Positions 1 through 17,530 of a DNA stretch of 64,000 nucleotides are shown here, in pieces. Source of the stretch: Cheilinus undulatus (Eukaryota > Chordata > Actinopteri > Labriformes > Labridae); assembly GCF_018320785.1 (NCBI RefSeq), contig NC_054881.1:14260275-14324274 (forward strand), read 5' to 3'. The notes under the pieces were generated by a model, which was not told the origin of the DNA, did not search any database, and was given only the letters and a program-made list of their open reading frames with translations. Position 1 is the first letter of the stretch. Each line of letters opens with the position of its first letter. The position numbers were made by a program, and so were the translations under genes.

Positions 1-34
1 GCATGCTGTATCATTCATTTGATCTAATTCTTAC

Positions 35-5481
<5,447 letters not shown>

Positions 5482-5618
5482 TTCCCTGAGTCTCTGCTCT
5501 CTGCTCCACCAGCTGAACGTGATGCTCTCCTCCACGCTGTCCCAGTTTAAAGTGTTCTTACCACCCGGCCCGCCTCGTCTGGCATGAGTGTGCTCCTCAA
5601 CGCACTGTCGAGCGCACG
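5482..5618 (-). other. pax8: pax8 5' UTR with possible splice acceptor and short upstream ORF
   Basis: Directly upstream of the pax8 start. TTCTCCTGCAG (minus strand, ending at 5619) is a good 3' splice site, so this may be an internal exon fed by a further upstream non-coding exon. An upstream ORF of 12 codons plus stop lies at 5585-5547. A donor-like GTG|GTAAGAAC also ends at 5562, so the UTR may be spliced in more than one way. Confidence 0.45.
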
Positions 5619-6825
5619 CTGCAGGAGAACATGGAGGTTTATGAAAGTGGCTGTTTGTCATGTGTGACGCTTGAGAGCAGCTACAGAACTAACACTCAGC
5701 TGGTTCCTCTCTGCAGGGAAATACAGCTGTTTACTGACTTCACATCACTTCTGTACATTCTTAAAGCATATTTTCACTTCAGATGGTCTCCAGAATACTC
5801 ATGCTATTCTGCATTTGTTTTAAAATACAACAAACTGCATAATCAGTATTCATAAAAAACACATAGATCCTACTCAGACAGCTGCTCCTAAAAATTCCCT
5901 TCATTAACAGCTCTGTCATGAGGAGTGATTGGTCTCATTAATCATCCTTAAATAATTAGAAACTGATTCTATTTTTGGTCTTGAACATGAATCTGAAAAT
6001 TTGAGATGAAAAGCAGATCTTCTCAAAGTAGTTGATGTTCGAAAAGCGAGATATACTCTTTAGGACTTTATTTGAAAACTTTTACTTCAACAAAAGTAAA
6101 TGTAGAATAAAAATGTACATCATTAACTTGTATTAAATATTGTGCGCATTTTTTAAAAAAATAAAGAACAAAATAAAATAAGACTAAAATTAACCAGTCA
6201 AATTCATTACATGCAATTATAACGCACATTTGATGGAGTAAAACATACAAATAAATGTGTAAGTCTGTAAGACTAAGGAGGCCATGCATGCAAAGATTTT
6301 ATTTTACTCCATCTCATTTGATAACATGCATACGTACTGTTCTTGATCTTAATGCAAAATGATGGGAAAACCATTTTTTATCATAATTTAACCAAGCCAA
6401 GATCCTGAGAAATAATCAAATTTACTTGCCATCACAACCAAATGGAGTAAAATAAAATGGATGTGTGTCCACTTAGGGCCTCCATACATCTTTTCTTTCC
6501 AGGCACACATTCATAACCCAGTGAAAACAGCTCTATGACCCACTTTTGGGTCCCTGACCCACCAGTTGAGGACCACTAGTATAAGAAAAACAATAACTTA
6601 TGTGAACCCTTAACTAAATTGTTGTAAAGGCGGTCAAAGAAGTTGCTATAATTCATCAGTATTAGCACTCTCAGGCTAACAGGGTGGTCATCTATATCAG
6701 TTTTAGCTCCTGAAATGTTTCATGTTTGGTCTTACAAACCATGCAGTACATGATTTAAAAACACACACAAAACCCATCAATCTAATTATGTACAAAAGCG
6801 TTTAATGCAGAATTTTAAGCTATCA

Positions 6826-7030
6826 TTTAAGCTGTCGCTTCCTGCTGTGTGGACGCTTTAAAATGAAGCGAATAATTAGCAGACTGTCACAGCCTGTTAA
6901 AGGGCTGTTATACGATGATTGACAGCAAAAGTTACAGTGAAGGCTTTGGTTATTTTAACTCATAAAATCCACACGGTTTCCCACTGTGAGCAGCCAGGTT
7001 TCATTAGCTGTGCTTTTCTGATGTTTAACT
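6826..7030. promoter_or_regulatory. candidate conserved enhancer with PBX-MEIS type site
   Basis: Non-repetitive block with balanced composition, containing TGATTGACAG (6916-6925), the classic composite PBX-MEIS/HOX site, and an AATAATTA homeodomain core near 6870. Position upstream of a developmental Pax gene fits a cis-regulatory role. Conservation was not tested. Confidence 0.25.
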
Positions 7031-8525
7031 TCACTAACACCAATGGATTCATTAAAAATGTAGAGTTAACCTTTACACCTCAGTGCAACTTTTAAGTAAA
7101 ATTGTGGTTACAAGAGAATTAATGTTCACTCCAGATCAAAAGTTGCACAAAGTTTACTTGAGATGAAAAAGTACAAAATTCTCATTCTTGTTACCAGCAG
7201 AAGCTGTTTATAAAAGTAGGTTTTACTGCTTTCATTCTCTGTGTGTTGTCTTATTTTATCTTATGTTACCTCGCAAGACTAACTGGAAGACAAGAAATTG
7301 AAAACATTTGAGTTTCAAACTTGTTTAAATAACAAAAGCAGTTGACAAAGATTTAGAAAAGAATATGACATGATTGAAATGTAATTGTACATGTTTTAGC
7401 TGGTTCACAAAACAGCTACACTGAGTAATAATCTGAAGTATGGGCATAAATAATTGATCAAAGCAAGCAATTGATTTTAATGACAACCCCACAAATGCCT
7501 TTCACATTTCTACAGTTTTGAATACATATGCCATAATTATTCAGCCTTTGTGTGACATTATTAAAGCTATAAAGGCTGTAAAATAATGATGTAATGTCCT
7601 TGTAATTACCTTTTATATATTTTGTTATGTGTTTACTTTTTTCCTTTTAAATTTTTGCACTGGAATAGGCGTCTTTTATATTTTTCACTTTTTTTCAAAT
7701 ATCATATTTCAATTTTTAGCCCACTTTGCAAACGTTTTTTGTAACAAATTGCTACACATAGGACTAAATAAATGTTCAGTAGTGATGAAGGTAAGAGTCT
7801 ACTTTCCCTGTTGGCCCACAAAAAGAGACCCATGCAATTTTTTTTGCCCATTTTGCAAACTTTTTGACCAATTGCTTTATTATAATATACTCTCTTAATA
7901 TACCTTTTATGGGAATAAGATTCGATAAAAGTCAGCTGTTTGCAAAAAAGAGACCTATTGTTTAATTTAGACAATTTAAGCTTATTTGCCAGAATTTCAC
8001 CAAGTTGCTGAAACATTTCTGTACAATAACGATGGAGGTAAGAGGTGACTTTTTCGGCATTTTCCCTATGTTATTTAAAATATTTTATTTGATTTTCGAA
8101 TTAAATACATCTGAAACCCATCTAAGTAAAGTTAAAGACCAATAACATGTCGAGAGGATTTTTTTTTACGTTAGGGACACTGTAATGAGATAAATCATTT
8201 GAATATCACTCTATAAAATATGCATTGATTGTTTAGCTATTTCTGAGCCTGTAAGCTAAATCTGAATCTTTATCGATGCTCCTATTAAGTTTTAGACTCA
8301 CCAGGACCATGAGTGCCATCCTTATATCGTCACTAAAACTAAAATAAACATTTTCCTGATTTTTCAGCACTAAAAGGACACTACTGCTCCTCAGAGACAT
8401 TTGGTTTTTTGATGATTTAGGTATCCTTGTCAAATATGCAAGCCTCTTTGATGCTGCCCATTCAGCCGCTGAAACGTCACGTGCAGAATTTCAAGAAAAA
8501 TTTAGCCTCAGAAGTCGCTGCTTAC

Positions 8526-8720
8526 CTTTAAACAACGCAGCTCGTAATAAACTCCGTCCTCTAGCAGATAAATGGTGATATTATCCAAATGACGGCTCAC
8601 TCCGGCGGTGTGATACGGTGTCTGTGTCGGCTCAGAGCTGAAGGAGGCTGGGCTGTTTAACGTGTTATGTTGTGTTGTCTTGTGTTGTGCTGCCAACACT
8701 CGGCCAGGTTTTATCCAACC
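8526..8720 (-). promoter_or_regulatory. candidate pax8 upstream promoter / non-coding first exon
   Basis: GC- and CpG-richer than its surroundings, and ends on the minus strand in a strong donor, AAAG|GTAAGC, at 8526/8525. It could splice to the acceptor at 5619. Only the splice signals and composition support this; the transcription start was not identified. Confidence 0.28.
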
Positions 8721-11700
8721 GGGACAGCGCGGAGGACGGAGCCCGGCTGTGATTGGAGGAGAAGAGGGACGGGTGTGGCTTAGGGAAGACAGAATAAATA
8801 AGGGGGGTGGGGGGCTGGGGGGCTTCCTACACTACAAAAAGTGTTTGTTTCGATTTAACGACAGCCTGCTTTAGACCCTTGGCTTATGGGAGTAAAACAT
8901 GCCTTTATCCCATATCGTCAGATATCGAAGCTGTAAGATTTGCACGCAGTTAAGTGCTTTATTTGATGCAATCCGTCACTGACAGGTATATGCACACCTG
9001 GCCGATGTACGCAGAGGAAGTAAAGCACTATTTTTATGCATGTCCTCAAACTTCAAGTGAAAGTTAATTGGTTAAATTTCATAGATGGTAGTAAAAATCA
9101 AAAGTTTTTAAACTAGATTTCGTTTATCTTATGTCTAATTGTCTTGTGTGTCTCATTTGTAACTCTAAAGCTAAAAATGTTGTTTCTAAGCTCTGATTGA
9201 ACAAGGCACGATTGCTTACTATCTATTATTTCTCATTTTCCCTGGACTCTGAGTTAATTTAAAACACCTAAAATCGTTAATTTGACCTGTTGCAACTTTG
9301 AGTAATTCAGTGAGGCTTCTTTATTTTGTTTAAATGTAAAAAAAAATATCCTATTTATTTAAAATATAAAGATATTGTAGCTTTATCTATGATATAATTA
9401 TGATAATAATATATACATATATTAAGTGGATCATATTTGTAATGGATCTGTATGGTTCATCTTGCTTTTTTGCCCTGAAGTCGTCTTAGAATTAAAAAAA
9501 ATATTTCTAATCCATAATAAACCATTTTTAAATAGATTAAAAAAATAAAACAAAATAATTTAGAGCATACCAACGTTAATAAGATAAATAAAAATGTGCT
9601 TAAAAGGCGTCATTTTGCTCCGTTTCAAAATAACATCAACCTTAGAGATACGTACCTTATTTAAGCTCGAATATTTTGCTAAATTGGAGAAGATTTCTCC
9701 CCATCCTGCATGCATGCAGGAGCTCATGGGTGCAGAGTTGTTGGTTTTGCGTGCGTCGTGGGGCTCCTTTACGCGTGATGTCACAGCAGGGTGCCAGGGT
9801 GCCCCTCTGAGTTAAAACGCTGTTACGAGCCTGTAAAACAAACACAACACCTTTAATGACATACACCCATGGCACCGTGTCGTCTGCTGATAGAAAAGCA
9901 ACTTTATGGAGCTTTATTTTATTTTGAAGGGGAATTGTTTCAGGCTTCTTCTCAGGAGAGAAAATTCGATTAATTCAAAGTAGAATTTAACGTTTGGAGT
10001 AATTGTCAGTTTGAGAGAATTAACTGTTTTAAACGAATGAATTTCGTTTAAATGAGAGGTTTAAAGCAAGAAAATGGCACACAAAAAATGCAGCTTTACC
10101 CAAACCTGAGTCCTTATCTCTCCTGCTCGTGATTGAAGCCCTTCATCTCCTGCCTTTAAAAAGCTGCAGGACAATGGGAGCGTCTGTTTTGAAATAAATA
10201 AAACAGCTAGCAGACTAAAGGGAATCATAACAGGAGCTGGAAACAGAGACAGTCCTCTGTAGCGCAAAGAAAATGACAAGTGCCTGCAGGGACAAGAGGC
10301 ACAGAGAGGTTAAGGAGAGTTTAACAAGGGATTAAAAGTCACTGATTGGGATCTATCGCGATGATACCTTGAATTAAAAGAGAGCGTAATTATATGGGGG
10401 TACTCACCAAGGGCCAGGAGGCACACACACCCTAAACACGGACTTTCATAACGCAAAGAGGAAAATATCCAACTCAAACTTCTCTCTGTTTGTACCTGGG
10501 CTCTACTGGATAATGACTGTATACGTGTTGATATTATCTATGTTTAATAACATATTGTAAAGTGAAGGGGAAAAAATACCAAAATGCCTTTATCTGCAGA
10601 AAATGAAATAAAGTGCGATCTAGTACGCAGTTTGAACAAAAGAAATACAATTATAAAAGATCCAAGAAATAGGGAAATATTTTGTTTAAAACACTGCTGT
10701 TAGTGCTTAAAATGTTGCATAGAATTAAATCGACTTTCAAAGAAAACTTTGCACCATTGAAACCTTATTTTGAAAGGAAATGTAAATTAATTTGTGGGTA
10801 AAATCCACGCAATTTCATGTATATATTTTCAAAATAAAATGCTTCTTCGATGACAAAGTGCACCAGAAAAATACCAGGCTGGTATATTATATTAAATCTT
10901 CAATGTCAAATTATAAGAAGTGTAACTTAGAAACGAAATGAGAAAACAGATAAATAATAAATAACTCAAGCATACCATTTAAGCCACATTATGGATAAAG
11001 AAGCTTTAATATTAACTTTTCAGACTTTATAAAGCCCTGTAAATAGTTTGAAAATATATGGCCCTTTATTTTCATGTCCTAAAATCTGCAGCCCAATCTT
11101 TCTTTCTCTTTCTGCTGCTGTTAATGAAAACTTGGGATAAAAGTCCTTTAAAGAGCCTAATAGGGTTGGAGAAATTCTTATTAACTCTCTATTTAAAACA
11201 TCTAACATGCTTTCCTCCTGAAGATACAGCCCCATTTAGTTGATATAGCAAAACTGGACTTTATTCAGTGGTCAGAGGTTGAGAAAATCATGATGATGTC
11301 TTATTTATTTTATAAGGCTATAGTCTGCTTCCCTCGTGCTTGTCTGACTTGTCCAGGTGAAAACTGTTGGAAGCTACAGTCTTTCCCCCGTGACTCAGTC
11401 ACATAACTTACCTTTGCTACCTGTTCCCAAAGTCCGTCTTAGATGGGTAAAGAGTTTCAGGTGCTCCTCCTGCTGCCTGGAATCAGCTGCAGGAGCATTT
11501 GAGTCTTTGTGTCTCTTTTAACTATTTTAAAAGGAGTTTGAAGGTGCTTCAGGTTGCAGCCTGTCTAGGCTAGGGCAATCTTGTACACGAGACTCTGAAT
11601 CTCAGTGAGGTGTTTCATGGCTTAATAAATAAGTTTAAATGAAATAAAACATTAAAATCTATGGGGAGAAAAAACAATAATAATAATAAAAATGTTTATT

Positions 11701-12459
11701 TGTGTTATTCGGGTGTGTCCTGTTGACGGGTGTATCTCCGGATTTACTTCCCTGATTGAGCAGCGTGACCTGCGGCGACAGGTGCAACAAGAGGTGAGGG
11801 GAAGAGGTCACTTCCGCCTGCACGGATAAGGAAACATATGCATAACTATTTCTATTTGGCCACTGGTTAACTTTACTTTCAATGGTGTGACGTTGTTATT
11901 GTAAATTGCATTTTTTCCATTAAAGAAACATTTTTAGTTTACATGTGTAGAGTATAATCTGTCACCACAATTCTGAACATCTAATTTGTTTTACTAAGGA
12001 TATTATGGCATAAATGTACTTAACTTTAAGGTAAAAAAAAAAAAGAAAAGAAAAGAAAAAGAAAACAACACTCGGAGAACTCAAAATGCAGCATGGATGC
12101 AACGTAACTAAACAATAATATGGTCTTAATTTAATGATTTAACGACTAAAGTGCACATTTAATGTGGAAATAATACGGTAGTAAAGGTTGTTAATAATAA
12201 ATTAATCGTCTCAGACAGTAACTGGTCGACCAATACATACATCTACTTGGAAATACTAAAAAAATCCCTTCCTCCTCTTCGTCAAACACACCAGAGGTGT
12301 AAGCTAACTGTCCGATTAACCGTGCATGCGCGCTCCCGTGAACACAGACGCTCACAACCCACTCTGCGCGCGCTCATCAAACCATGAGCGCCTTAAAAAA
12401 AAAAAAAAAAAAAACAAAAAAAAAAGCCCCCACTTAATGACAACTTTTATAAATGTAGC

Positions 12460-12640
12460 CGAGAGAGCGGCGTGTCTCTCTGTGGGCAGCGAGTCGAGAG
12501 GCGCAGATAATTAGGTCATAATAGCAGCAGAAACACCTCTTATTGATGATCCCATTAGAGCCGTGATTTCAGCAGCTCACAAGTGCTGAAACGTATATTT
12601 TTGTTAAGAGGGTTTGTGACATTTAAATGGAAATAGTTTC
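12460..12640. promoter_or_regulatory. candidate conserved non-coding block
   Basis: Non-repetitive sequence with homeodomain-like cores (GATAATTAGGTCATAATAGC near 12504, CCCATTAGAG near 12550), directly before the degenerate array that begins near 12955. Inference from composition only. Confidence 0.2.
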
Positions 12641-12954
12641 TTTTAGTGGAGCCTAAAATACAGGGAGACTGCCATTTACAATTAGTATTAGTTTAAATTT
12701 ATTTTTCTGCCTGTAGTCTTTATTTACATAGAAGTCCTTATTTGTCACAGAAGGCTAAAAGTAGCTGTCTGTGACAAAAAATCACTCTAAAAGGAAAGTG
12801 AGATTCAAATAGTGATCATTTTCCTCTGTCACCTCTCTCAAGGTGAGTATTTTGACACGGTCTGCTGTGTTAAAAAGCCTTAAAAATTCAGAAACCAACA
12901 AACTGACAAAAAGATAACAGATAAAGTAAATAACAGTAATGCATTACTGCAACT

Positions 12955-15070
12955 TTACTGTTGTACTATATTCTCATTCTATACTGCAAGAAGCTAACAT
13001 TAGCCTATTGTTCGTAGGATGTTGCTAAATGCTAACAGGGGCATTTGACGACTTTACAAGAGCAAGCAAGCATAATCTCTGGGCTAAAAGTGGCTACTGA
13101 GTTATTTAAAACTGGCATTATTGTTTGAGAATGTCAAAAATTAAAACATGAACAGGATATTTTTTATGTTTCAGTGACATTAGCTGATGGCAGGATGCTA
13201 GCGCTTCTGTTTGATAGCTTTTACAACACTAAAGGTGTAAATGCCCTCTTCAAAGTAATACTGCTATTCACTAATACTGTGAACGCTAACACCGTCTACT
13301 GATTGATAGGACCAAACAGAAAAGGCAATTCAGTATTAATTTAAATGAGAGAATACTAACATACCATCTGACATCATTAACAACATAAGAATGAATAAAT
13401 AATACTTACTTGTTAAATACATAACATTTTTGGCCAAGAATACTTTTACTTCTTTTGGGACACAAAAGTATTTTGAGAACAAAGTGTGTTTTTATTTTCG
13501 TACTTTGAATGCTGTGTATAATCATATATAGTTCACAACATGGCTTTTTTAGTACCTTTCTCTAAGCAAAATTGACTACTTGCCCCCCAAGAGGAGTTTT
13601 CTGCATCTGTGTACCATCCACAAAGAGCCTGCAGGAAAGGCATAAAAGGTTAGCTAACTTTAGCTAGCTAGTGGCTAAATGCTAAATCTTGAAAGTTTTT
13701 ATCAGGTAGAAAAACCATTTACATTTCTAGCTAACAATTATAATAACAAGTGGTTGAATGCTTACATTGCTGTTAGATAACATTTGTTTAGGGTAACGGC
13801 ATGTCGCAAATTCAAAATGCAGTAGTAGCTATGTTAACACTACACTATTACACTACACTAGCGTCTGATAATACCACAGCAATAGTCAAGGGAAAAAAAT
13901 CAATGCTAACAGTAATGCTAGCTTTTGAGATGTTGGATGCTAACACTGTTATTTGAAAATGCAACAACCAAGTCCACTGTTGAAAAATCAAAGTGCAGAA
14001 AACTGCAGCTCCTCAAGCATCCACTTGAGGCTGGTGGCAAAAGCACAAGAAGTCAAATACACACCCCATGTTAAAATGCCCATTTCTACAGCCGTAATAG
14101 AAATATTCGCAGCCTGGTCAAAAAAGAAATATTTTGGTTGAAATAGTTCATGTCTTTCTGGACACACATTGCACAGTTTTTTCATAACTCATTAGTTTTG
14201 GTTTAAATAAGTATACGAGTTATAAGTATAAGTTATATAAGTATTATGTGCAGAGAGCAAATTTTGAATGTAGATATGTTAGCAAGCACGTAGCTACTGC
14301 TGACACTAGCACTTAATTTAAGGTAAGGCACAAACATCTAGGCAGCAATAGTAAGAGTATTAATTTTCAGTAATATCATTCAAGAAGTTGTCTAATGTGG
14401 CTTTTAAATGGCTCTAACCCAAGTATTGTTAGCACTACATTTAAATCAGGAAGTTGTAAATTCCTAGCTAAAAGTTGCGAAGGAGAAACTCAATGCTAAT
14501 ATTACCGTTTGATATTGTTACAAGACAGTATGAGAAAGACAGATAACTGTATAGTTTACTAAAGCAATGGATGGAAATGGTTTGATAATATCCATAGAAT
14601 AAATACTAGGCTAATAGCTGTAGAGTGGCTGAACACTAAAACAAGTGTTTGATAGCGCTACATGAGATAGGAAATTTTTCAAGTCCTAGCTCAAAGTAGC
14701 TAAAAAGTTACTTAATGCTAATATTACTGTTTGATTTAAGTTTAAGTTTGTTATAACATGGGAAATATAGCTGACGGTAATGTTAACTGTTCCTACAGCA
14801 GTTGATAAAACAGCAGTTACTACAGCTGTTTGATAATATTGGATAGCAAAGTTAGCTTTAGAATGGCTGCATGCTAAAAATTAGCATTTTATAATCTAAC
14901 AACATTAGATAAGAAAGGCACTAACTCTTAGCTAGTTATAGGTCAAAGAGTTGCTGAAAGCTAATGTTATCATAGATGCAAGTGTAAATGGCTAGCTACC
15001 AGTAAGCCAGTGTGGCTAAATGCTAACAAATTTGAGCTAGATGCTAATGTTATCAGAAAGCAGCTATTTA
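12955..15070. repeat. degenerate tandem array rich in GCTAAC / GTTTGATA motifs
   Basis: About 2.1 kb in which the words TGCTAAC, TAGCTA, GTTTGATA and GCTAAATG return again and again in similar order (for example near 13024, 13205, 13680, 13915, 14505, 14648, 14728, 14820, 15020). The order suggests an old tandem satellite with units of roughly 100-190 bp, now much diverged. No gene seen. Confidence 0.55.
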
Positions 15071-15339
15071 TGCTGTATAATTTAAAATTTGACCTGATAT
15101 CCTTTAACAATCCAACATCTTTTCAGTCTCTGATTTAAACAAGTGTGGAAAGGTTTAAGATCTCATGGTGTCCCTGAATTTCTGTTTCTTTAAAAAAGAA
15201 CACAATAGTACAATAGTCTTTACAACGACTACATGATGTTAGAAAAATTGTCTGCCCGTAAATATGTTGAATACATTTCCTCTTTTTTGCCATATGTTTT
15301 TTAGTCATGTTTAACAGTTGACCCCTCTTCCTTGTTGCT

Positions 15340-15665
15340 ACTGTCGATATCTTTTCACCTCCCTTCATCCTTTCTAAACTGCCTCCTTTCTCTAACACCA
15401 GCCTTTACCATCTGTTTTGGCTCCCCTCCATTCTGTCCCCTCATCTTTTTCTCCTCATCTTCCTGTGTTTTGTGCACTGTCCCCCCCCTCCTTCCAGCTT
15501 TGTCTGTCTTAGTCCAACCCCGTCCATTGTTCCCCCCGCGCCTCCCATTTCCGCTTTGGTGTTGCCCTCTGACCCACCACCCTCTCCCTCCTGCTGACGT
15601 CCCCCCTTGTCCCCCAAATCTTCTTGTTCTTCTCTTGACTGCTCCCCCTTTAAGTTTTTTTTGGG
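15340..15665. repeat. strand-asymmetric polypyrimidine tract
   Basis: About 325 bp that is mostly C and T on the plus strand (long CCTCC, TTCTCC, CCCCCCC runs). The open frames read here on both strands are low-complexity side effects. Such tracts can form triplex DNA. The flanks (15071-15339 and 15666-16420) show nothing recognisable. Confidence 0.5.
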
Positions 15666-16420
15666 GGGCTAATAACTGTTGCCAGCAAGCTGCACACAAA
15701 ATCCCAGCATGATTGCTATTGTGAGGCCTACAAAGGCATACAGGCTGTAATGGCCATTAGCAGCAGAGGGGTTTGGCCTGTGAGCAGTGTTTAGTAGTGT
15801 TTAGCCCACATGCAATTTGGACTGATAGTTTTCAATCGACCAACAACAACTTTTTTTTTCCCTGCTTAGATTCTGCTCCTTTTGTCACAGACACTCGTCT
15901 TCCTTTTTATTTACCTTGTGTTAAATCAGACCCAAATGCTGAAAAGATCACCCAAATGTGCAGTCCTTTCCTTGATGAGTTATATAACTCACTTCAGTGT
16001 GGGGGATATAGGCCAAAAAGTCACACACACCCCCATTGACACACACTAGTAATTTGCTGTTACAAGTAACTTTGAAGATCAGAGGGGTCCTTGTCTTCAT
16101 GCCTGTCAGTCAGAGTCAGTCTCCATGGAGAAACTCATCACAAAGTCGACTGTGATGTCGACTGAGATGTGTGGAGAGTATGTGCGCTCTCAGATGATTC
16201 TCTTACAAGTGTTGACGCACAGTAAAGGCCACGGAGTGAATCAAATAGATCGTATAAGAGCCTTGTTATCTATGCAGCAATATGTGGCTGTAAAGCAGAA
16301 AATATTAAAGCAACACTCAGTTAGCAGGCTGACTGATCTTCAACAAGAAAGCCAAAATACTGCATTTTGTTTCCCTAATTTTCTGCCGAACTTGCTAAAA
16401 ATATACTCAGACAGATACTG

Positions 16421-17436
16421 ATATTTGTCACACTTAAATGTTTCAGATAATCAAGATACCTGGCTCAATGGGAAAAGTAATTGCCCCCTAAACCTAATAA
16501 CTGGTTGTGCCAAGTTAGGCAGCAACAACTGCAAGCAAGCATTTGCAATTAGTGGCAATGAGTCTTTCACATCGCTGTGGAGGAATTTTGGTCCATTCTT
16601 CTTTGCAGGATTGTTTTAATTCAGCCACATCAAAGGGTTTTGAGCATGTGCGGACTGTTAAAGGTCATGCCTCAGCATCTCAACTGGAGTTGAGTCCAGA
16701 ATTTGACTTGGCCACTCCTTTATTTTTTATTTTTTTAAACATTCAGAGGTGGACTTGCTGGCACGTTTCAGATCATTGTCCTGCTGCGTTACCTAAGTGC
16801 GCTTAAGCTTTAGGTCACAAACTGATGGCATTCTCCCTCAGGATTTTCTGGTAGAGATAGAAGTCATGGATCCATCAATTCTAGCAAGCTGTCCAGGTAA
16901 TGAAGAAGCAAAGCAGCCCAAGACCATCACATTTACCATCATCATGTTTGACTGTTGGTCTGATGTTCTTGTTATGAAATGCTGTGTTACTTTCTTGCCA
17001 GATTTAACGGGCTGCACACCTTCCAAAAAGTTCAACTTTTGTACTGCAGTCCATAGGATATTTTCCCAAAAGTCTCGAGGATCATCAATCCATCCACCCA
17101 TGCACCTTCCACTGCTTATCTGGGGCCAGGTAGATGTGGTAGCAGGCTGAGCAAGTCAACCCAGACAGCCTTCTCCCCAGCAACACTTTCCTACTGGTTC
17201 CCAGACCAGACAGGATCATCAAGATGTTTTTTTTTTTCTTCTTGTTTTTTGCCAAATGTGAGTCTTTTTGTTGTTTTTGGTCAGCAGTGGTTTTGGCCTT
17301 GGAACTCTCTCATGGATGCCATTTTTGCGTGGTCTCTTTCTTATAGTTGAATCATAAACGCTAACCTTAACTGACTCAAGTAGGCCTGCAGGTCTTTAGA
17401 TGTTATTCTGGGTTCTTTTGTCATCACTCTTGGAGT
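16421..17436 (-). mobile_element. Tc1-like transposon remnant (dead transposase, minus strand)
   Basis: Starts with the terminal words TGTCACACTTAAATGTTTCAG and AAGTAATTGCCCCC of a widespread fish Tc1-like element. The minus-strand frame at 17101-16838 reads DDPRDFWENILWT and later NVMVLGCFASSLPGQLARI, the Tc1 transposase catalytic region. The first catalytic Asp of the usual LWTDE motif is replaced (LWTAVQ), so it cannot be active. One end is truncated near 17436, and a 124-bp fragment is inserted at 17089-17212. Confidence 0.85.
17089..17212. mobile_element. retroelement fragment inserted in the Tc1 remnant, 10-bp target duplication
   Basis: The exact words GGATCATCAA occur on both sides (17079-17088 and 17213-17222), and removing one copy plus the insert restores the Tc1 text. 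The insert begins TCCATCCACCCATGCACCTT and resembles the end of a teleost Rex/RTE-type non-LTR element (family from memory, less sure). Confidence 0.7.
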
Positions 17437-17530
17437 AAGGCTCTGTGATATCCTGAGCACCCTATGCCTGAAACTTAAGCACATGTCCGTAACTGTGCTG
17501 ATTTACAATGCATTGGAGGAAAACTGTTTG

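Larger units (their letters stand above)
5619..12954. other. intergenic sequence upstream of pax8
   Basis: About 7.3 kb, AT-rich, with no protein-coding exon apart from the candidate non-coding exon near 8.5 kb. Mostly single-copy in appearance. A short dispersed-repeat end (CCCACCAGTTGAGGACCACT) sits near 6540-6580, a 16-bp perfect palindrome CCTGCATGCATGCAGG at 9705-9720, and an A-rich run near 12397-12425. Candidate regulatory islands are listed separately. Confidence 0.6.

Noticed and set aside
9705-9720. Perfect palindrome CCTGCATGCATGCAGG as a regulatory site
   Set aside because: A single short palindrome with no supporting context; likely chance or a TGCA microsatellite seed.
15332-15712. 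Open frames on both strands (126 and 114 codons)
   Set aside because: Low-complexity by-products of a polypyrimidine tract.
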